64,000 bases of DNA from Avimonas intestinalis (GCA_904380375.1 CAJFID010000003.1:131403-195402); one strand, 5' to 3'; positions 34,801-44,255 are shown, numbered from the stretch's first letter. Notes: generated by a model not told the origin, from the letters alone. Translations and numbers: made by a program.

Positions 34801-36336
34801 ATCTACGACCTAAAGAACGCCAACAACCGGGCGGATATTTCCGTCAAGCTGGTGTCGGAGGCGGGGGTCGGCACCATCGCCGCCGGCGTCGCCAAAGCGG
34901 GGGCAAGCGTGGTGCTGATCTCCGGCTACGACGGAGGGACCGGCGCCGCGCCCCGCAACTCGATCCACAACGCCGGCATGCCCTGGGAGCTCGGCCTGGC
35001 CGAAACGCACCAGACCCTGATGAAAAACGGCCTGCGTTCTCACGTGCGGATTGAAACCGACGGCAAGCTGATGAGCGGCCGGGACGTGGCGATCGCCTGT
35101 ATGCTGGGGGCGGAGGAATTCGGCTTTGCCACCGCCCCGCTGGTGACGATGGGCTGCATGATGATGCGGGTGTGCAACCTGGACACCTGCCCGTTCGGGA
35201 TCGCGACCCAGAACCCGGAGCTGCGCCGGCGCTTTTCCGGCAAGCCGGAATACATTGTCAACTTCATGCGCTTTATCGCTGAGGAGCTGCGGGAGATCAT
35301 GGCCCGCCTCGGGGTGCGCACGGTGGAGGAGCTGGTCGGCCGGAGCGACCTGCTCAAAAAGCGGGAAAATTCGGCGGCTCCCCGCGGGGCGCTGGTGGAT
35401 ATGTCCCGCATCCTGGCCCGCCCCTACGAGGGCACCTGCCACTACCGGGCGGAGGATGCGTACGATTTCGCCCTGGAAAAGACGGTCGACGAGCGGGTCA
35501 TCCTGCCCAAGCTGCGCCGGAATCTGGCCGGCGGCACGTCGGGCAAGGTCGCGCTGTCCGTTTCAAGCACCGACCGGGCGGTCGGCACCCGCTTCGGTTC
35601 CGAAGTCACCCGCCGGTTCGGCAGCTCGCTTGAGGACGATACCTTTGAGATCACCTGCTCCGGCGGCGGAGGGCAGTCCTTCGGGGCCTTCCTGCCCAAA
35701 GGCGTCACCATCCGCCTGTCGGGCGACAGCAACGATTACTTCGGCAAGGGTCTATCCGGCGGCAAGCTGATCGTCTTCCCGCCGAAGGGCAGCCGTTTTC
35801 CGGCGGAGGAGAATATCCTGATCGGCAACGTAGCGCTCTACGGCGCCACCTCCGGCAAGGCGTTTATCAACGGCATTGCCGGGGAGCGCTTCTGCGTGCG
35901 CAATTCCGGCGCCCTCGCGGTAGTGGAGGGCGTGGGGGACCACGGCTGCGAATACATGACCGGCGGCACCGCCGTCGTCCTAGGCCCGACCGGGAAGAAC
36001 TTCGCAGCCGGTATGAGCGGCGGCGTCGCCTATGTGCTGGACAGCCATCACGACCTATACCGCAAGGTCAACAAAGCTATGGTGTCTATTGAGCCGTTGA
36101 CCGAGCGCCACGACGCCGAGGAACTGCGGGAGATCCTTCTGGAGCATTACCAATGCACCGGCTCGGCGCTGGCCCAGCGGATCCTCGCGGACTTTGATGC
36201 TTATGTCCCGCAGTTCAAGAAGATCCTGCCCAACGATTACCGCCGGATGCTGGAAACCGTCTCCTCTTTGGAGCAGCGGGGCATGAGCCGGGAAGAGGCG
36301 CAGGTCGAAGCCTTTTATCAAAACACACGGAGGTAG
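31816..36336 (+). CDS. gltB: glutamate synthase (NADPH), large subunit
   Basis: The GOGAT large subunit makes two glutamates from glutamine and 2-oxoglutarate. The 1506 residues hold four parts. First is the class II amidotransferase domain with its catalytic Cys after a short propeptide (FEHDACGIGAVVS). A central domain follows, then the FMN-binding synthase domain (GEGGEQPERLDSEYC, SVKLVSEAGVGTIAAGVAKAGA). The last part is the C-terminal beta-helix GXGXG domain. The 3Fe-4S cysteines are in GCMMMRVCNLDTCPFGIATQ. The ATG at 31816 follows AAAGGACAGG. It is 7 bases before gltD, so the pair form one operon. Confidence 0.97.
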   Translation: MKRQQSGLYQASFEHDACGIGAVVSIKGEKSRRVVDSALKIVEKLEHRAGKDATGEVGDGVGVMLQIPHPFFEEIARQQGVVLGREREYGVGMFFFPQDRLLCTQAQKLFEVIVKKEGLAFGFWREVPVNAEILGQRARECMPRIFECFIHKPKDLPSGIDFDRRLYVVRRTFEQSGNDTYVVSLSSRTIVYKGMFLVNQLRQFYPDLQDERCVSAMALVHSRFSTNTVPSWERAHPNRFLLHNGEINTIRGNVDRMLAREETMASPCLQADMDKILPVVDDRGSDSAILDNAIEFMVMNGIDLPMAMMIAIPEPWSSEDNITREKKDFYRYYATMMEPWDGPASILFSDGDVVGATLDRNGLRPSRYYVTDDDTLILSSEVGVLDIPPEKIVRKSRLEPGKMLVVDMVQGRIIADEELKASYARRQPYGEWLDRHMVHLSALKVPNHKVETYPQPLRDKLYKAFGYTYEDLKNAVLPMARDGSEQTASMGIDIPIAVLSDKHQPLFNYFKQSFAQVTNPPIDAIREKVVTDTTVYAGSEGNLLQEKPENCAVLKINNPILTSVDMLKIKAIDQDGLKTAVVSLLYYKNTPVKRALDRLFVQVDKAYKNGANIIVLSDRGVDENHVAIPSLLAVSAMEQYLIRTKKRTAVSIILESGEPRDVHHFATLLGYGAIAVNPYLAHEAIAELIDAGMLDKDLYVAIADYNKAVLDGVVKIASKMGISTLQSYQSAQIFEAIGIKKSVIDQYFTNTVSRVEGIGLEEIDQDIHARHSHAFDPLGLGLDTTLDSSGSYNLRSGKDKDDHLYSPEVIVALQQATRTGDYRKFKEYTALVDDETRPHTLRGLLDFVFDPEGGIPLEEVEPVENIVKRFKTGAMSYGSISEEAHKCMAKAMNQLGGKSNSGEGGEQPERLDSEYCSAIKQVASGRFGVTSEYLVSAKEIQIKMAQGAKPGEGGHLPGKKVYPWIAKTRYSTPGVSLISPPPHHDIYSIEDLAQLIYDLKNANNRADISVKLVSEAGVGTIAAGVAKAGASVVLISGYDGGTGAAPRNSIHNAGMPWELGLAETHQTLMKNGLRSHVRIETDGKLMSGRDVAIACMLGAEEFGFATAPLVTMGCMMMRVCNLDTCPFGIATQNPELRRRFSGKPEYIVNFMRFIAEELREIMARLGVRTVEELVGRSDLLKKRENSAAPRGALVDMSRILARPYEGTCHYRAEDAYDFALEKTVDERVILPKLRRNLAGGTSGKVALSVSSTDRAVGTRFGSEVTRRFGSSLEDDTFEITCSGGGGQSFGAFLPKGVTIRLSGDSNDYFGKGLSGGKLIVFPPKGSRFPAEENILIGNVALYGATSGKAFINGIAGERFCVRNSGALAVVEGVGDHGCEYMTGGTAVVLGPTGKNFAAGMSGGVAYVLDSHHDLYRKVNKAMVSIEPLTERHDAEELREILLEHYQCTGSALAQRILADFDAYVPQFKKILPNDYRRMLETVSSLEQRGMSREEAQVEAFYQNTRR

Positions 36337-36343
36337 AGCCGCC

Positions 36344-37816
36344 ATGGGAAAGCCAACCGGTTTTATGGAATACCAGCGGGATGAATCGCCGACGCGAGGC
36401 CCGCTTGAGCGCATACACGATTTTGAGGAATTTCACGGTTCCCTGTCCGAGGAGGAGCGCCGGCGTCAGGGGGCGCGCTGCATGAACTGCGGCGTCCCCT
36501 TCTGCCAGTCGGGAATGCTGCTGCACGGCATGGCGACGGGATGCCCGCTGCACAACCTGATCCCGGAATGGAACGACGAGGTGTACCGCGACAATCCCCG
36601 CAACGCCTTGTCCCGCCTTCTCAAGACCAACAGCTTCCCGGAGTTTACCGGCCGCGTCTGCCCCGCGCTGTGCGAGGTCGCCTGCCTGTGCGGGATCAAC
36701 GACCGTCCGGTGACGATTAAGGAAAACGAGCTTTCAATCATCGAGCGTGGCTTTGCCGAAGGCTATATGGCCCCGCGGCCGCCTGAGCTGCGCACCGAAA
36801 AGAAGGTGGCGGTGATCGGCTCCGGGCCGGCCGGGCTGGCCTGTGCGGAGATGCTCAATAAGCGGGGGCACCGGGTGACGGTGTACGAGAAAAACGACCG
36901 CATCGGCGGGCTGCTGCGCTACGGCATCCCCAATATGAAGCTGGATAAAGCGGTGATTGACCGCCGCGTCGAGCTGATGCAGGAGGAGGGCGTCCGCTTC
37001 CTGACCGGGATAGACGTAGGCCGGGACGTGCTGCCGGAGACCCTCCGGGAGCAATACGACGCGGTGATCCTCTGCTGCGGCGCGGAGCAGCCGCGGGATA
37101 TCCAGGCGCCCGGCCGGGAAGGGGCCGACGGGGTCTATTTTGCGGTGGACTTTCTGACGCGCTGCACCAAAAGCTATCTCGATTCCCGCTTTGCAGACGG
37201 AAATTACATCAGCGCCAAGGATAAAAACGTGATCGTTGTCGGAGGCGGCGATACCGGCAACGACTGCGTAGGCACGGTGATCCGCCACGGCTGCCGTTCG
37301 GTCACCCAGCTGGAGCTGATGCCTAAGGCCCCGGACGAGCGGAGCGCCGACAATCCCTGGCCGGAATATCCCCGTACCTGCAAGACCGATTACGGTCAGG
37401 AGGAAGCCATTGCGGTTTTCGGCGCCGATCCCCGCCGGTACAGCACCACCGTGAACCGGGTGCTTACCGACGAAGCCGGGCGGATTACGGCGGTGGAGAC
37501 CATCCGCATGGGGTATGATAAGGGGAAAAAATACGTTCCCCAGCCGGGCAGCGAGGAAACGCTTGCCTGCGACCTGCTGATCATCGCCGCCGGTTTCACC
37601 GGCTGCCGGCAGTATGTGGCGGATGCCTTTCAGGTGGAGCTGTCCCCTCGCCATACGGTGAAAACCGACGAGGGGAAGTATGAAACCGGCATCCCCGGGC
37701 TTTTTGCGGCGGGGGATGCCCGCCGCGGCCAGTCGCTGGTGGTCTGGGCGATCGCGGAGGGTCAGGAATGCGCCAAAGAGGTGGATGTATACCTGAACGG
37801 CTATTCCAATATGTAA
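36344..37816 (+). CDS. gltD: glutamate synthase (NADPH), small subunit
   Basis: The 490-residue small subunit passes electrons from NADPH through FAD and two 4Fe-4S clusters to GltB. The cluster cysteines are in CMNCGVPFCQSG and CPALCEVACLCGIN. The FAD-binding motif is VIGSGPAGLACAEMLNKRG, and the NADPH-binding motif is VIVVGGGDTGNDCVGTVIRHG. The C terminus has the second FAD contact GLFAAGDARRGQSLVVWAIAEG. The ATG at 36344 follows GGAGGTAGAG, which overlaps the gltB stop region. The operon ends at a strong terminator. Confidence 0.97.
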   Translation: MGKPTGFMEYQRDESPTRGPLERIHDFEEFHGSLSEEERRRQGARCMNCGVPFCQSGMLLHGMATGCPLHNLIPEWNDEVYRDNPRNALSRLLKTNSFPEFTGRVCPALCEVACLCGINDRPVTIKENELSIIERGFAEGYMAPRPPELRTEKKVAVIGSGPAGLACAEMLNKRGHRVTVYEKNDRIGGLLRYGIPNMKLDKAVIDRRVELMQEEGVRFLTGIDVGRDVLPETLREQYDAVILCCGAEQPRDIQAPGREGADGVYFAVDFLTRCTKSYLDSRFADGNYISAKDKNVIVVGGGDTGNDCVGTVIRHGCRSVTQLELMPKAPDERSADNPWPEYPRTCKTDYGQEEAIAVFGADPRRYSTTVNRVLTDEAGRITAVETIRMGYDKGKKYVPQPGSEETLACDLLIIAAGFTGCRQYVADAFQVELSPRHTVKTDEGKYETGIPGLFAAGDARRGQSLVVWAIAEGQECAKEVDVYLNGYSNM

Positions 37817-37833
37817 CCGGCGTCTGTATTAGT

Positions 37834-37874
37834 GGCCGGCCGACCGGGGCAACCCGTCGGCCGGCCGTCTTTTT
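37834..37874 (+). terminator. intrinsic terminator after gltBD
   Basis: Perfect 11-bp arms GGCCGGCCGAC / GTCGGCCGGCC are followed by GTCTTTTTG. Confidence 0.92.
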
Positions 37875-38177
37875 GTCTTGATAGTTTGCGGCAGGGGCCC
37901 GGATCCCGTATCCTGCGCAGCGGCGAAGGAAAGCGTCCACCGGTGTCCGCACGCTCTCCTCCGGGCTTTGAGGGAGCGGCGGATTCCTTTACATCCCGGA
38001 AATAAAGAGGCATGTCCGCCGTAAAGAATCCGCTTTGCCGGTTGTTCCGATTTTTCCGCCCTTTCCGCTTCCTGGCTCCTCACAGCCGACCGGCCGACCA
38101 CCGGGGATGCGGCGGGCGCTGTGCGCTGCTCCTGCCGATTGTTTTCAAAATATTTACAATTCCCTCCCGGACAGGCC
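37875..38177. other. intergenic stretch between the gltBD terminator and the htpG promoter
   Basis: I see no gene with a credible ribosome binding site or family motif in these 300 bases. Confidence 0.45.
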
Positions 38178-38237
38178 TTGCCTTTTCGGCCGAACCGCGC
38201 TATAGTAATTTTAGCACTCTAATTGTCAGAGTGCTAA
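38178..38237 (+). promoter_or_regulatory. htpG promoter with CIRCE operator
   Basis: TTGCCT (38178) and TATAGT (38201) are 17 bases apart. Immediately after lies TTAGCACTC-N9-GAGTGCTAA (38211-38237), a perfect CIRCE element, the operator of the heat-shock repressor HrcA. It would cover the transcription start. hrcA itself is not in the window. Confidence 0.92.
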
Positions 38238-38259
38238 AACGAGGAAGGGAAGTCTTGCG

Positions 38260-40143
38260 ATGAAAACCAAACAGTTCAAGGCGGAATCCAAACGCCTGCT
38301 GGATCTGATGATCAATTCCATCTATACCCACAAGGAAATCTTCCTGCGCGAATTGATTTCCAATGCCAGTGACGCGATTGATAAGCTGTATTACCGTTCC
38401 CTGACCGACGGGCTGACCGGTGTGAACCGGGACGACTTTTTCATCCGTCTTGACGTCAATAAGGAGGAGCGCACCCTGACCCTGACCGACAACGGCTGCG
38501 GGATGACGAAGGAGGAGCTTGAGAACAACCTCGGCACCATTGCCAAAAGCGGTTCCTTCGCCTTTAAGAGCGAGAACGAAAGCAAAGAGGACATCGATAT
38601 CATCGGCCAATTCGGTGTTGGGTTTTATTCCGCTTTTATGGTCAGCGAGTGCGTGACGGTGCGCAGCCGGGCCTACGGCTCGGACGAGGCGTGGGAGTGG
38701 CAGTCCCACGGCGCCAACGGCTATACGGTGGAGCCCTGTGAAAAGCCGGACCACGGGACCGAGATCATCCTGAACATCAAGCCGGACACGGAAGAGGAGA
38801 ACTACAGCGAATTCCTTGATACCTACCGCCTGCGGGGCATTGTGAAAAAGTATTCCGATTACATCCGCTACCCAATCCGGATGACGATAGAAAAGTCCCG
38901 GCCGAAAGAAGGGGCGGAAGGGGAGTATGAAACCTACACCGAAGAGGAAACCGTCAACAGCATGGTTCCTCTCTGGCGCCGGAACAAAAACGAGCTGACC
39001 GACGAGGATTACAACAATTTCTATAAGGAAAAGTTTTTTGACTACGAAAATCCGGCCCGGGTCATCCATTCCAGCACGGAAGGCGCGGCGACGTACAACG
39101 CGCTGCTTTTCATCCCCGCCCGTGCGCCGTACAATTACTATACCCGCGAATATGAGAAAGGGCTTCAGCTTTACGCCAGCGGCGTGCTGATTATGGACAA
39201 ATGCCCGGACCTTTTGCCGGATTATTTCAGCTTTGTTCGCGGCCTGGTCGATTCCCAGGACCTTTCGCTGAACATTTCTCGGGAAATGCTGCAGCATGAC
39301 CGCCAGCTCAAGGTGATTGCCTCCCGCCTGGAAAAGAAGATCAAGAGCGAGCTGCTCGCCATGCTCAACAGCGACCGGGAGAAGTACGACGCCTTCTTCA
39401 AAAATTTCGGCCTCCAGCTGAAATACGGCGTGTATTCGGACTTCGGCCAGCATAAGGACGTGTTGGCCGACCTGCTGATGTTCTACTCCTCTACGGAGCA
39501 AAAGCTCGTTACGCTGGACGAATACGTAGGCCGGATGAAAGAGGATCAGAAGTTTATCTATTACGCCTGCGGCGAGAGCGTGGAGAAGCTGGCCCGCCTG
39601 CCGCAGAGCGAAGCCGTCCGGGACAAGGGCTACGAAATCCTGTACTGCACCGATGATGTGGATGAGTTTGCCCTGAAGGTGCTGCACGATTGGAAGGAGA
39701 AGGAATTCCGTTCCGTATCCTCCGGCGACCTGGGCTTTGATGCCGAGGAGAAAGAGCAGGAGGAGAAGGCCCAGGAGGAAAATAAGGATCTGCTGGCCTT
39801 TATGGCCGAGGCGCTGGACGGGAAGGTCAAGGAGGTCCGTGTCTCCAAGCGGCTGAAGACCCACCCGGTCTGCCTGGCCAGCGGGGGCGACCTGTCCCTG
39901 GAAATGGAGCGGGTGCTCAACGCCATGCCCACAGACAACAAGGTCCAGGCGGAGCGGATCCTTGAGGTCAACGGATCCCACCCGATCTTCCAGACGCTGG
40001 TTTCCTTGTTTGAGAACGATAAGGACCGCCTCAAGGAGTATACGCAGCTGTTGTATACCCAGGCGCTTTTGATTGAAGGGATGCCGATTGACGACCCGGT
40101 CGAGTTCAGCAACCGCCTGTGCAACCTGATGGCGTCCCGCTGA
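38260..40143 (+). CDS. htpG: molecular chaperone HtpG (Hsp90)
   Basis: This bacterial Hsp90 has 627 residues. The N-terminal ATPase domain has ELISNASDAIDKL, the DNGCGMTKEEL nucleotide site and GQFGVGFYSAFMV. The middle domain contains the catalytic Arg region NISREMLQHD, and the C-terminal dimerisation domain ends the protein. The ATG at 38260 follows GAGGAAGGGAAG. Control by HrcA through the CIRCE element directly upstream is strongly suggested. It is transcribed alone, with a terminator at 40221. Confidence 0.97.
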   Translation: MKTKQFKAESKRLLDLMINSIYTHKEIFLRELISNASDAIDKLYYRSLTDGLTGVNRDDFFIRLDVNKEERTLTLTDNGCGMTKEELENNLGTIAKSGSFAFKSENESKEDIDIIGQFGVGFYSAFMVSECVTVRSRAYGSDEAWEWQSHGANGYTVEPCEKPDHGTEIILNIKPDTEEENYSEFLDTYRLRGIVKKYSDYIRYPIRMTIEKSRPKEGAEGEYETYTEEETVNSMVPLWRRNKNELTDEDYNNFYKEKFFDYENPARVIHSSTEGAATYNALLFIPARAPYNYYTREYEKGLQLYASGVLIMDKCPDLLPDYFSFVRGLVDSQDLSLNISREMLQHDRQLKVIASRLEKKIKSELLAMLNSDREKYDAFFKNFGLQLKYGVYSDFGQHKDVLADLLMFYSSTEQKLVTLDEYVGRMKEDQKFIYYACGESVEKLARLPQSEAVRDKGYEILYCTDDVDEFALKVLHDWKEKEFRSVSSGDLGFDAEEKEQEEKAQEENKDLLAFMAEALDGKVKEVRVSKRLKTHPVCLASGGDLSLEMERVLNAMPTDNKVQAERILEVNGSHPIFQTLVSLFENDKDRLKEYTQLLYTQALLIEGMPIDDPVEFSNRLCNLMASR

Positions 40144-40220
40144 CCGGTAAATCCACGGAACGGCGCCACCATGCCGTCTCTCTTGGCCGTATGGGAGGGA
40201 AGGCATGTTCAATCTCAAGA

Positions 40221-40252
40221 AATGCGGGCCTGCCCAAAGGCCCGCATTTTTT
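40221..40252 (+). terminator. intrinsic terminator after htpG
   Basis: Perfect 10-bp arms AATGCGGGCC / GGCCCGCATT are followed by a T-run. Confidence 0.92.
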
Positions 40253-40285
40253 CTATGAAGGAAGCCTTGGCCTGCCCTTCCTTCA

Positions 40286-40325
40286 TAAAAAATAACGGCG
40301 ATACGCAAACGCGTATCGCCGTTAT
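40286..40325 (-). terminator. terminator downstream of tRNA-Gly
   Basis: Perfect 15-bp arms (ATAACGGCGATACGC at 40292-40306 and its complement at 40311-40325) are followed on the minus strand by six T. A second hairpin with no T-run, at 40405-40437, lies between it and the tRNA. Confidence 0.9.
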
Positions 40326-40447
40326 GTAAAGGGGATGAAAAAAGATCCCGCTCAAGGTCGAGCTGCACGATGAAGAAGCGGCCGGCAACTCCTTACGAAT
40401 TGCAAGAGGCAGGAGTTCATCACGAACTCCCGCCTCTACTGCTGGTG

Positions 40448-40523
40448 TGGAGCGGCTTACGAGGCTCGAACTCGCTACCTCCACCTTGGCAAGGTGGCGC
40501 TCTACCAGATGAGCTAAAGCCGC
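40448..40523 (-). tRNA. tRNA-Gly (anticodon GCC)
   Basis: The 76-base minus-strand sequence folds as a cloverleaf. Acceptor arms are GCGGCTT and AAGCCGC, the D arm GCTCATCTGGTAGAGC, the anticodon stem CCACC/GGTGG with loop TTGCCAA, and the T arm GCGAG-TTCGAGC-CTCGT. Discriminator T is followed by an encoded CCA. It reads the glycine codons GGC and GGT. Confidence 0.96.
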
Positions 40524-40556
40524 ACATTTTGCTCCCCTTTATTTGGGACGAAATGG

Positions 40557-40585
40557 ATTATAGCACACCCCCGGCAGGATGTCAA
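40557..40585 (-). promoter_or_regulatory. consensus promoter of tRNA-Gly
   Basis: On the minus strand a perfect TTGACA (40580-40585) and a perfect TATAAT (40557-40562) are 17 bases apart, 33 bases before the tRNA. Confidence 0.95.
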
Positions 40586-40760
40586 TCGCTTTGCAAAAAA
40601 TTTTAACGTTTTTATTAGCGGCCGCATACCGTCTATGCAGGGCCCATGCCGAAAGGCCGATGCAGGACCCGGCCCAGAGAAAAGCACGCAAAAAAGAGAC
40701 AATGCCGCGAAAATGTGTTATACTTTTTTCAACGGTTTTTTCAAAGAAGGAGGAGATGCC

Positions 40761-43700
40761 ATGCTGCAGCTTGTGCTTGGCCGTTCGGGAACGGGAAAAA
40801 CCGAGTGGGTTTACCGGACGCTCTGCGGGCTCGCAGAGGCCGGGCGGACAGGGCTGATACTGCTGGTGCCGGAGCAGTTCTCCTTTGAAAGCGAGCGGAT
40901 CCTGCTGGAGCGGCTTGGTCCGCGCTTGAGCGGAACTGTACGGGTATTTAGCTTTACACGTTTAGCGGAACAGGTCTTTCGCGAAACCGGCGGCGTTGCA
41001 GGGCGGCGCATGGACGATGCGACCCGGGCGCTGCTAATGAGCCGGGCGCTGGAGCTGACCGCCGACCATTTACAGCTTTATCGCCGGCCTGCCGGCGATC
41101 CCGAAACGGTCCAGACCGTGCTGGCGATGACGGCGGAGCTGAAGCAATGCGGGATCTCCCCCCGGCGGCTCGAGGAGACAGCCGAGGCCCTTCCGGAGGC
41201 TTCTACCCTGCGGCGGAAAGCCCAGGAATTGGCGCTGATCCTCGGCGCGTATGAGGCGGTGGCCGCAGGCGCGACGGGAGGGCTGCAGGAGGCGGAACAG
41301 GAGCGTAAGGCGGCGGTACAGGGGGAAAGCGGGCCGGACGCGGAGGGAGTGGAAGAGAAGACGGCTTTCATCGATCCCCTGGACGACCTGGCGGCCTTGG
41401 CGGAACGGCTTCCCGACAGCCGGATCGCGGACGGGGCGATGGTTTTTGTGGATTCCTTCAAGGGCTTTACCGCCCAGGAGATGGCCGTACTGCGTGTGCT
41501 GATGCGCCGGGCGGAGCAGGTGGCCGTCACCCTGTGTGCGGATTCAATTGAGGATACGTCCGGCGGCTTCGGGCTGTTTTCCCCCGTTATCCGCACGGCC
41601 TCCCGTCTGCGGGATCTGGCCAGGGAGGACGGCGTGCCGGTCGCCCGGATTATCCAGTGCAAGGAGAACTGCCGGGCCGGATCCGAGCCTCTCCGGCTGG
41701 CGGAAGCCGGCTGCTTTATGCCGAAGCCGGAGGTATACCCCGAAGAGACGCAGGCGGTGATCCTGGCTTCCTGCGCCGATATCTATGCGGAGTGCGATTT
41801 TACCGCCCGTTTCATCCGCCGGCGGCTGCGGGAAGAGGGCGGACGGGCACGGGATTTCGCGGTGGTGGCCCGCAGCCTTGACGAATACCGCGGCGTACTG
41901 GATGCGGCGATGGAAAAGCAGGGGATCCCCCTGCTTTTGGATGAACGGGCGGATATCCTGACCGAGCCTCTGCCGGCACTGTTGCTTGCAGCGCTGGATG
42001 CGGTAACCGGCGGGTACCGCACCGAGGATCTGCTGCGGCTGATGAAAACCGGCCTGGCGGGTTTTTCTACCCACTCGACGGCTCTGCTTGAGAACTATGC
42101 CCTGATGTGGCGGATTGACGGCCGCCGTTGGCGGGAAGAATGGACGGGCAATCCGAACGGCTTGTCTGTAAAGGCGGATGACCTGTCAGATAAGCGGCTG
42201 GCGTATCTCAACCTCCTGCGCCGTCGGCTGATCCGGCCGCTCGAGAAGCTGCGTTCAGCCCTGCTGGCCTCTAAGGCGGACGGGGAACGCTTTGCGGAAG
42301 CGCTCTACCGGTATCTCGTATCTGTAAAGGTGGATACATTGACAAGGCTGCGCGTTTCCAAATTGGAGCAGACGGGCGAGCCGGCGCTGGCCGACCGGAT
42401 GGACAGGCTGTGGGATACGGTGATGGAGATGCTGGACCGGATGGCTGCCGTTTTCCGGGGAATCGCTTTGCCGCCTTCCCGCTTTGCCGGCTTGTTCCGG
42501 CTGGTGCTGGGGCTGGCCGATCTCGGCTCCATCCCCCAGAGCATGGACGCCGTTCAGGCCGGTCAGGCCGACCGCATCCGTTTTTCCGAGCCGAAGACCG
42601 TGTTTATCCTCGGCGCGAACGAGGGGGTATTCCCGGCGTATCCCTCCGCCCAGGGCCTTTTGACCGAGGAAGAGCGCCGGGAGCTGATCGCGCAGGGGCT
42701 CCCCTTGGCGGACAGCGCCGAAATGCGCACGGCGGAGGAGTGGTATTTCGCCTACGCGGCGGTGGCGGCGCCTTCCGAACGGCTGGTGGTCAGCTATGTG
42801 CGGGGGAACGCCGCCGGGGAGAGCCTGGCGCCCTCCGCGCTGGTGGATACCCTACGCCGGATTTTTCCCCGCTGCCGTGTCCTCACGGTGACCGGAGAGG
42901 AAGCGGAGGATGCCGAATCGGAACGGGACGCGTATGAATGCGCCGCTTTCCTTTGGAACCGGCCGCTCCCACGTGCGCAGGCGCTGCGGGAGGTGTTTGC
43001 CGCGAAGCCGGAATATGCCCTCCGGCTTCAGGCGCTGGACCGCGCGGCCGACCGTTCCCCTGCGGCTTTCCAGGATACGGAGGCGGCCCGCCGCTTTTTC
43101 GGGGACGATCTGTGGCTCTCTGCCTCCCGCGTGGAGCAATACCATCGCTGCCGCTTCTCCTACTTCTGCAAATACGGCCTGCGTGCCGAGCCACGGCGGC
43201 CGGCAGACTTGGACGCCCTGGCTTTTGGCACCCTGACCCATTATGTGATGGAAACGGTGCTGCCCGGCTATGTGCGGGAGGGCTTCGGCAGCATCCGGAA
43301 GGGCCGCGCCTTTGCCGACGCGGCGCAGGCGGTGCAGGACTACGCCCGGGAAACCATGGGCGGCCTGGAGGATAAAACCAGCCGTGTCGCCGCCCTGCTG
43401 GACCGCTTGTCCCGGGTGGCGGGCGCGCTGCTTTGGCAGGTGGTGCGGGAGCTGCGGCAGAGCCGCTTTGTCCCGGTGGATTACGAGCTTCCGGTGGGGC
43501 TTCCCGACCAAGAGGGAGGGCCTGCCGTGCCGCCGGTGGTGCTGACCCTGCCGGACGGGGCCAAGGTGCGGGTCATCGGCCAGATCGACCGGGTTGACGT
43601 GTATCAGGCGGAAAACGGGGAGCGTTACGTCCGCGTTGTCGACTATAAAACCGGCTCCAAGGAGTTCCGGCTTTCCGATGTGGTGGAAGGCATCAACGTG

Positions 43701-44255
43701 CAGATGCTGATCTACATCTTCTCCCTGTGGCAGAACGGGGGGGAGCGGTATGGGAAGGTTACCCCGGCGGGGGTGCTGTACCTGCCGGCCAAGCTGCCGA
43801 TCATCCAAGCGGCGCGGGATGCCGACGGGGAGACGGCGGAAAAGGAGCAGATCAAGGCGCTGCGGATGAACGGCCTGCTGCTTGACGACCCGGAGATCGT
43901 CCGGGCCATGGAGCACGACGCCGCCGGGCTGTTCATCCCCGCCCGCCTGACCGGTAAGGGGGAAGTGGCCAAGGGGGCGAGCGTCGCCTCCCTTGAGCAA
44001 TTCGGGAAGCTCAAGAAAAAGATGGAGTCCCTGCTCGTCAAGATGGCCCAAACGCTGCGGCAGGGGGATATTGCCGCCCTGCCCTTGGCCGGCAGCACCG
44101 ACGCCTGCACCTGGTGCGATTACCGCGCAGTCTGCGGGCATGAGCCGGACGACCCGGTCCGTTTCCTCGCCGCGCGGGATGCCGACGCCGTCCTCAAAGA
44201 GCTTGACGAGGAGAGCGGGACGGCGCCGGATGCGCTGCCCGATAACGGTGCGTAA
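40761..44255 (+). CDS. addB: ATP-dependent helicase/nuclease subunit B
   Basis: AddB pairs with AddA to resect double-strand DNA ends for recombination repair, the Firmicutes counterpart of RecBCD. The 1164-residue protein has Walker A LGRSGTGKTEWVY at its start, an inactivated helicase body, and a C-terminal nuclease domain with the VVDYKTGSKEF motif. Iron-sulfur cysteines frame that domain: one in YHRCRFSYFCKYG and the rest in CTWCDYRAVCGH. ATG 40761 has AAGGAGGAG upstream; the longer frame from 40635 is not needed. addA follows after 54 bases. Confidence 0.95.
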   Translation: MLQLVLGRSGTGKTEWVYRTLCGLAEAGRTGLILLVPEQFSFESERILLERLGPRLSGTVRVFSFTRLAEQVFRETGGVAGRRMDDATRALLMSRALELTADHLQLYRRPAGDPETVQTVLAMTAELKQCGISPRRLEETAEALPEASTLRRKAQELALILGAYEAVAAGATGGLQEAEQERKAAVQGESGPDAEGVEEKTAFIDPLDDLAALAERLPDSRIADGAMVFVDSFKGFTAQEMAVLRVLMRRAEQVAVTLCADSIEDTSGGFGLFSPVIRTASRLRDLAREDGVPVARIIQCKENCRAGSEPLRLAEAGCFMPKPEVYPEETQAVILASCADIYAECDFTARFIRRRLREEGGRARDFAVVARSLDEYRGVLDAAMEKQGIPLLLDERADILTEPLPALLLAALDAVTGGYRTEDLLRLMKTGLAGFSTHSTALLENYALMWRIDGRRWREEWTGNPNGLSVKADDLSDKRLAYLNLLRRRLIRPLEKLRSALLASKADGERFAEALYRYLVSVKVDTLTRLRVSKLEQTGEPALADRMDRLWDTVMEMLDRMAAVFRGIALPPSRFAGLFRLVLGLADLGSIPQSMDAVQAGQADRIRFSEPKTVFILGANEGVFPAYPSAQGLLTEEERRELIAQGLPLADSAEMRTAEEWYFAYAAVAAPSERLVVSYVRGNAAGESLAPSALVDTLRRIFPRCRVLTVTGEEAEDAESERDAYECAAFLWNRPLPRAQALREVFAAKPEYALRLQALDRAADRSPAAFQDTEAARRFFGDDLWLSASRVEQYHRCRFSYFCKYGLRAEPRRPADLDALAFGTLTHYVMETVLPGYVREGFGSIRKGRAFADAAQAVQDYARETMGGLEDKTSRVAALLDRLSRVAGALLWQVVRELRQSRFVPVDYELPVGLPDQEGGPAVPPVVLTLPDGAKVRVIGQIDRVDVYQAENGERYVRVVDYKTGSKEFRLSDVVEGINVQMLIYIFSLWQNGGERYGKVTPAGVLYLPAKLPIIQAARDADGETAEKEQIKALRMNGLLLDDPEIVRAMEHDAAGLFIPARLTGKGEVAKGASVASLEQFGKLKKKMESLLVKMAQTLRQGDIAALPLAGSTDACTWCDYRAVCGHEPDDPVRFLAARDADAVLKELDEESGTAPDALPDNGA

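Noticed and set aside
40405..40437. Second terminator after tRNA-Gly
   Set aside because: The hairpin is good but no T-run follows on either strand; the terminator at 40286-40325 is the better candidate.
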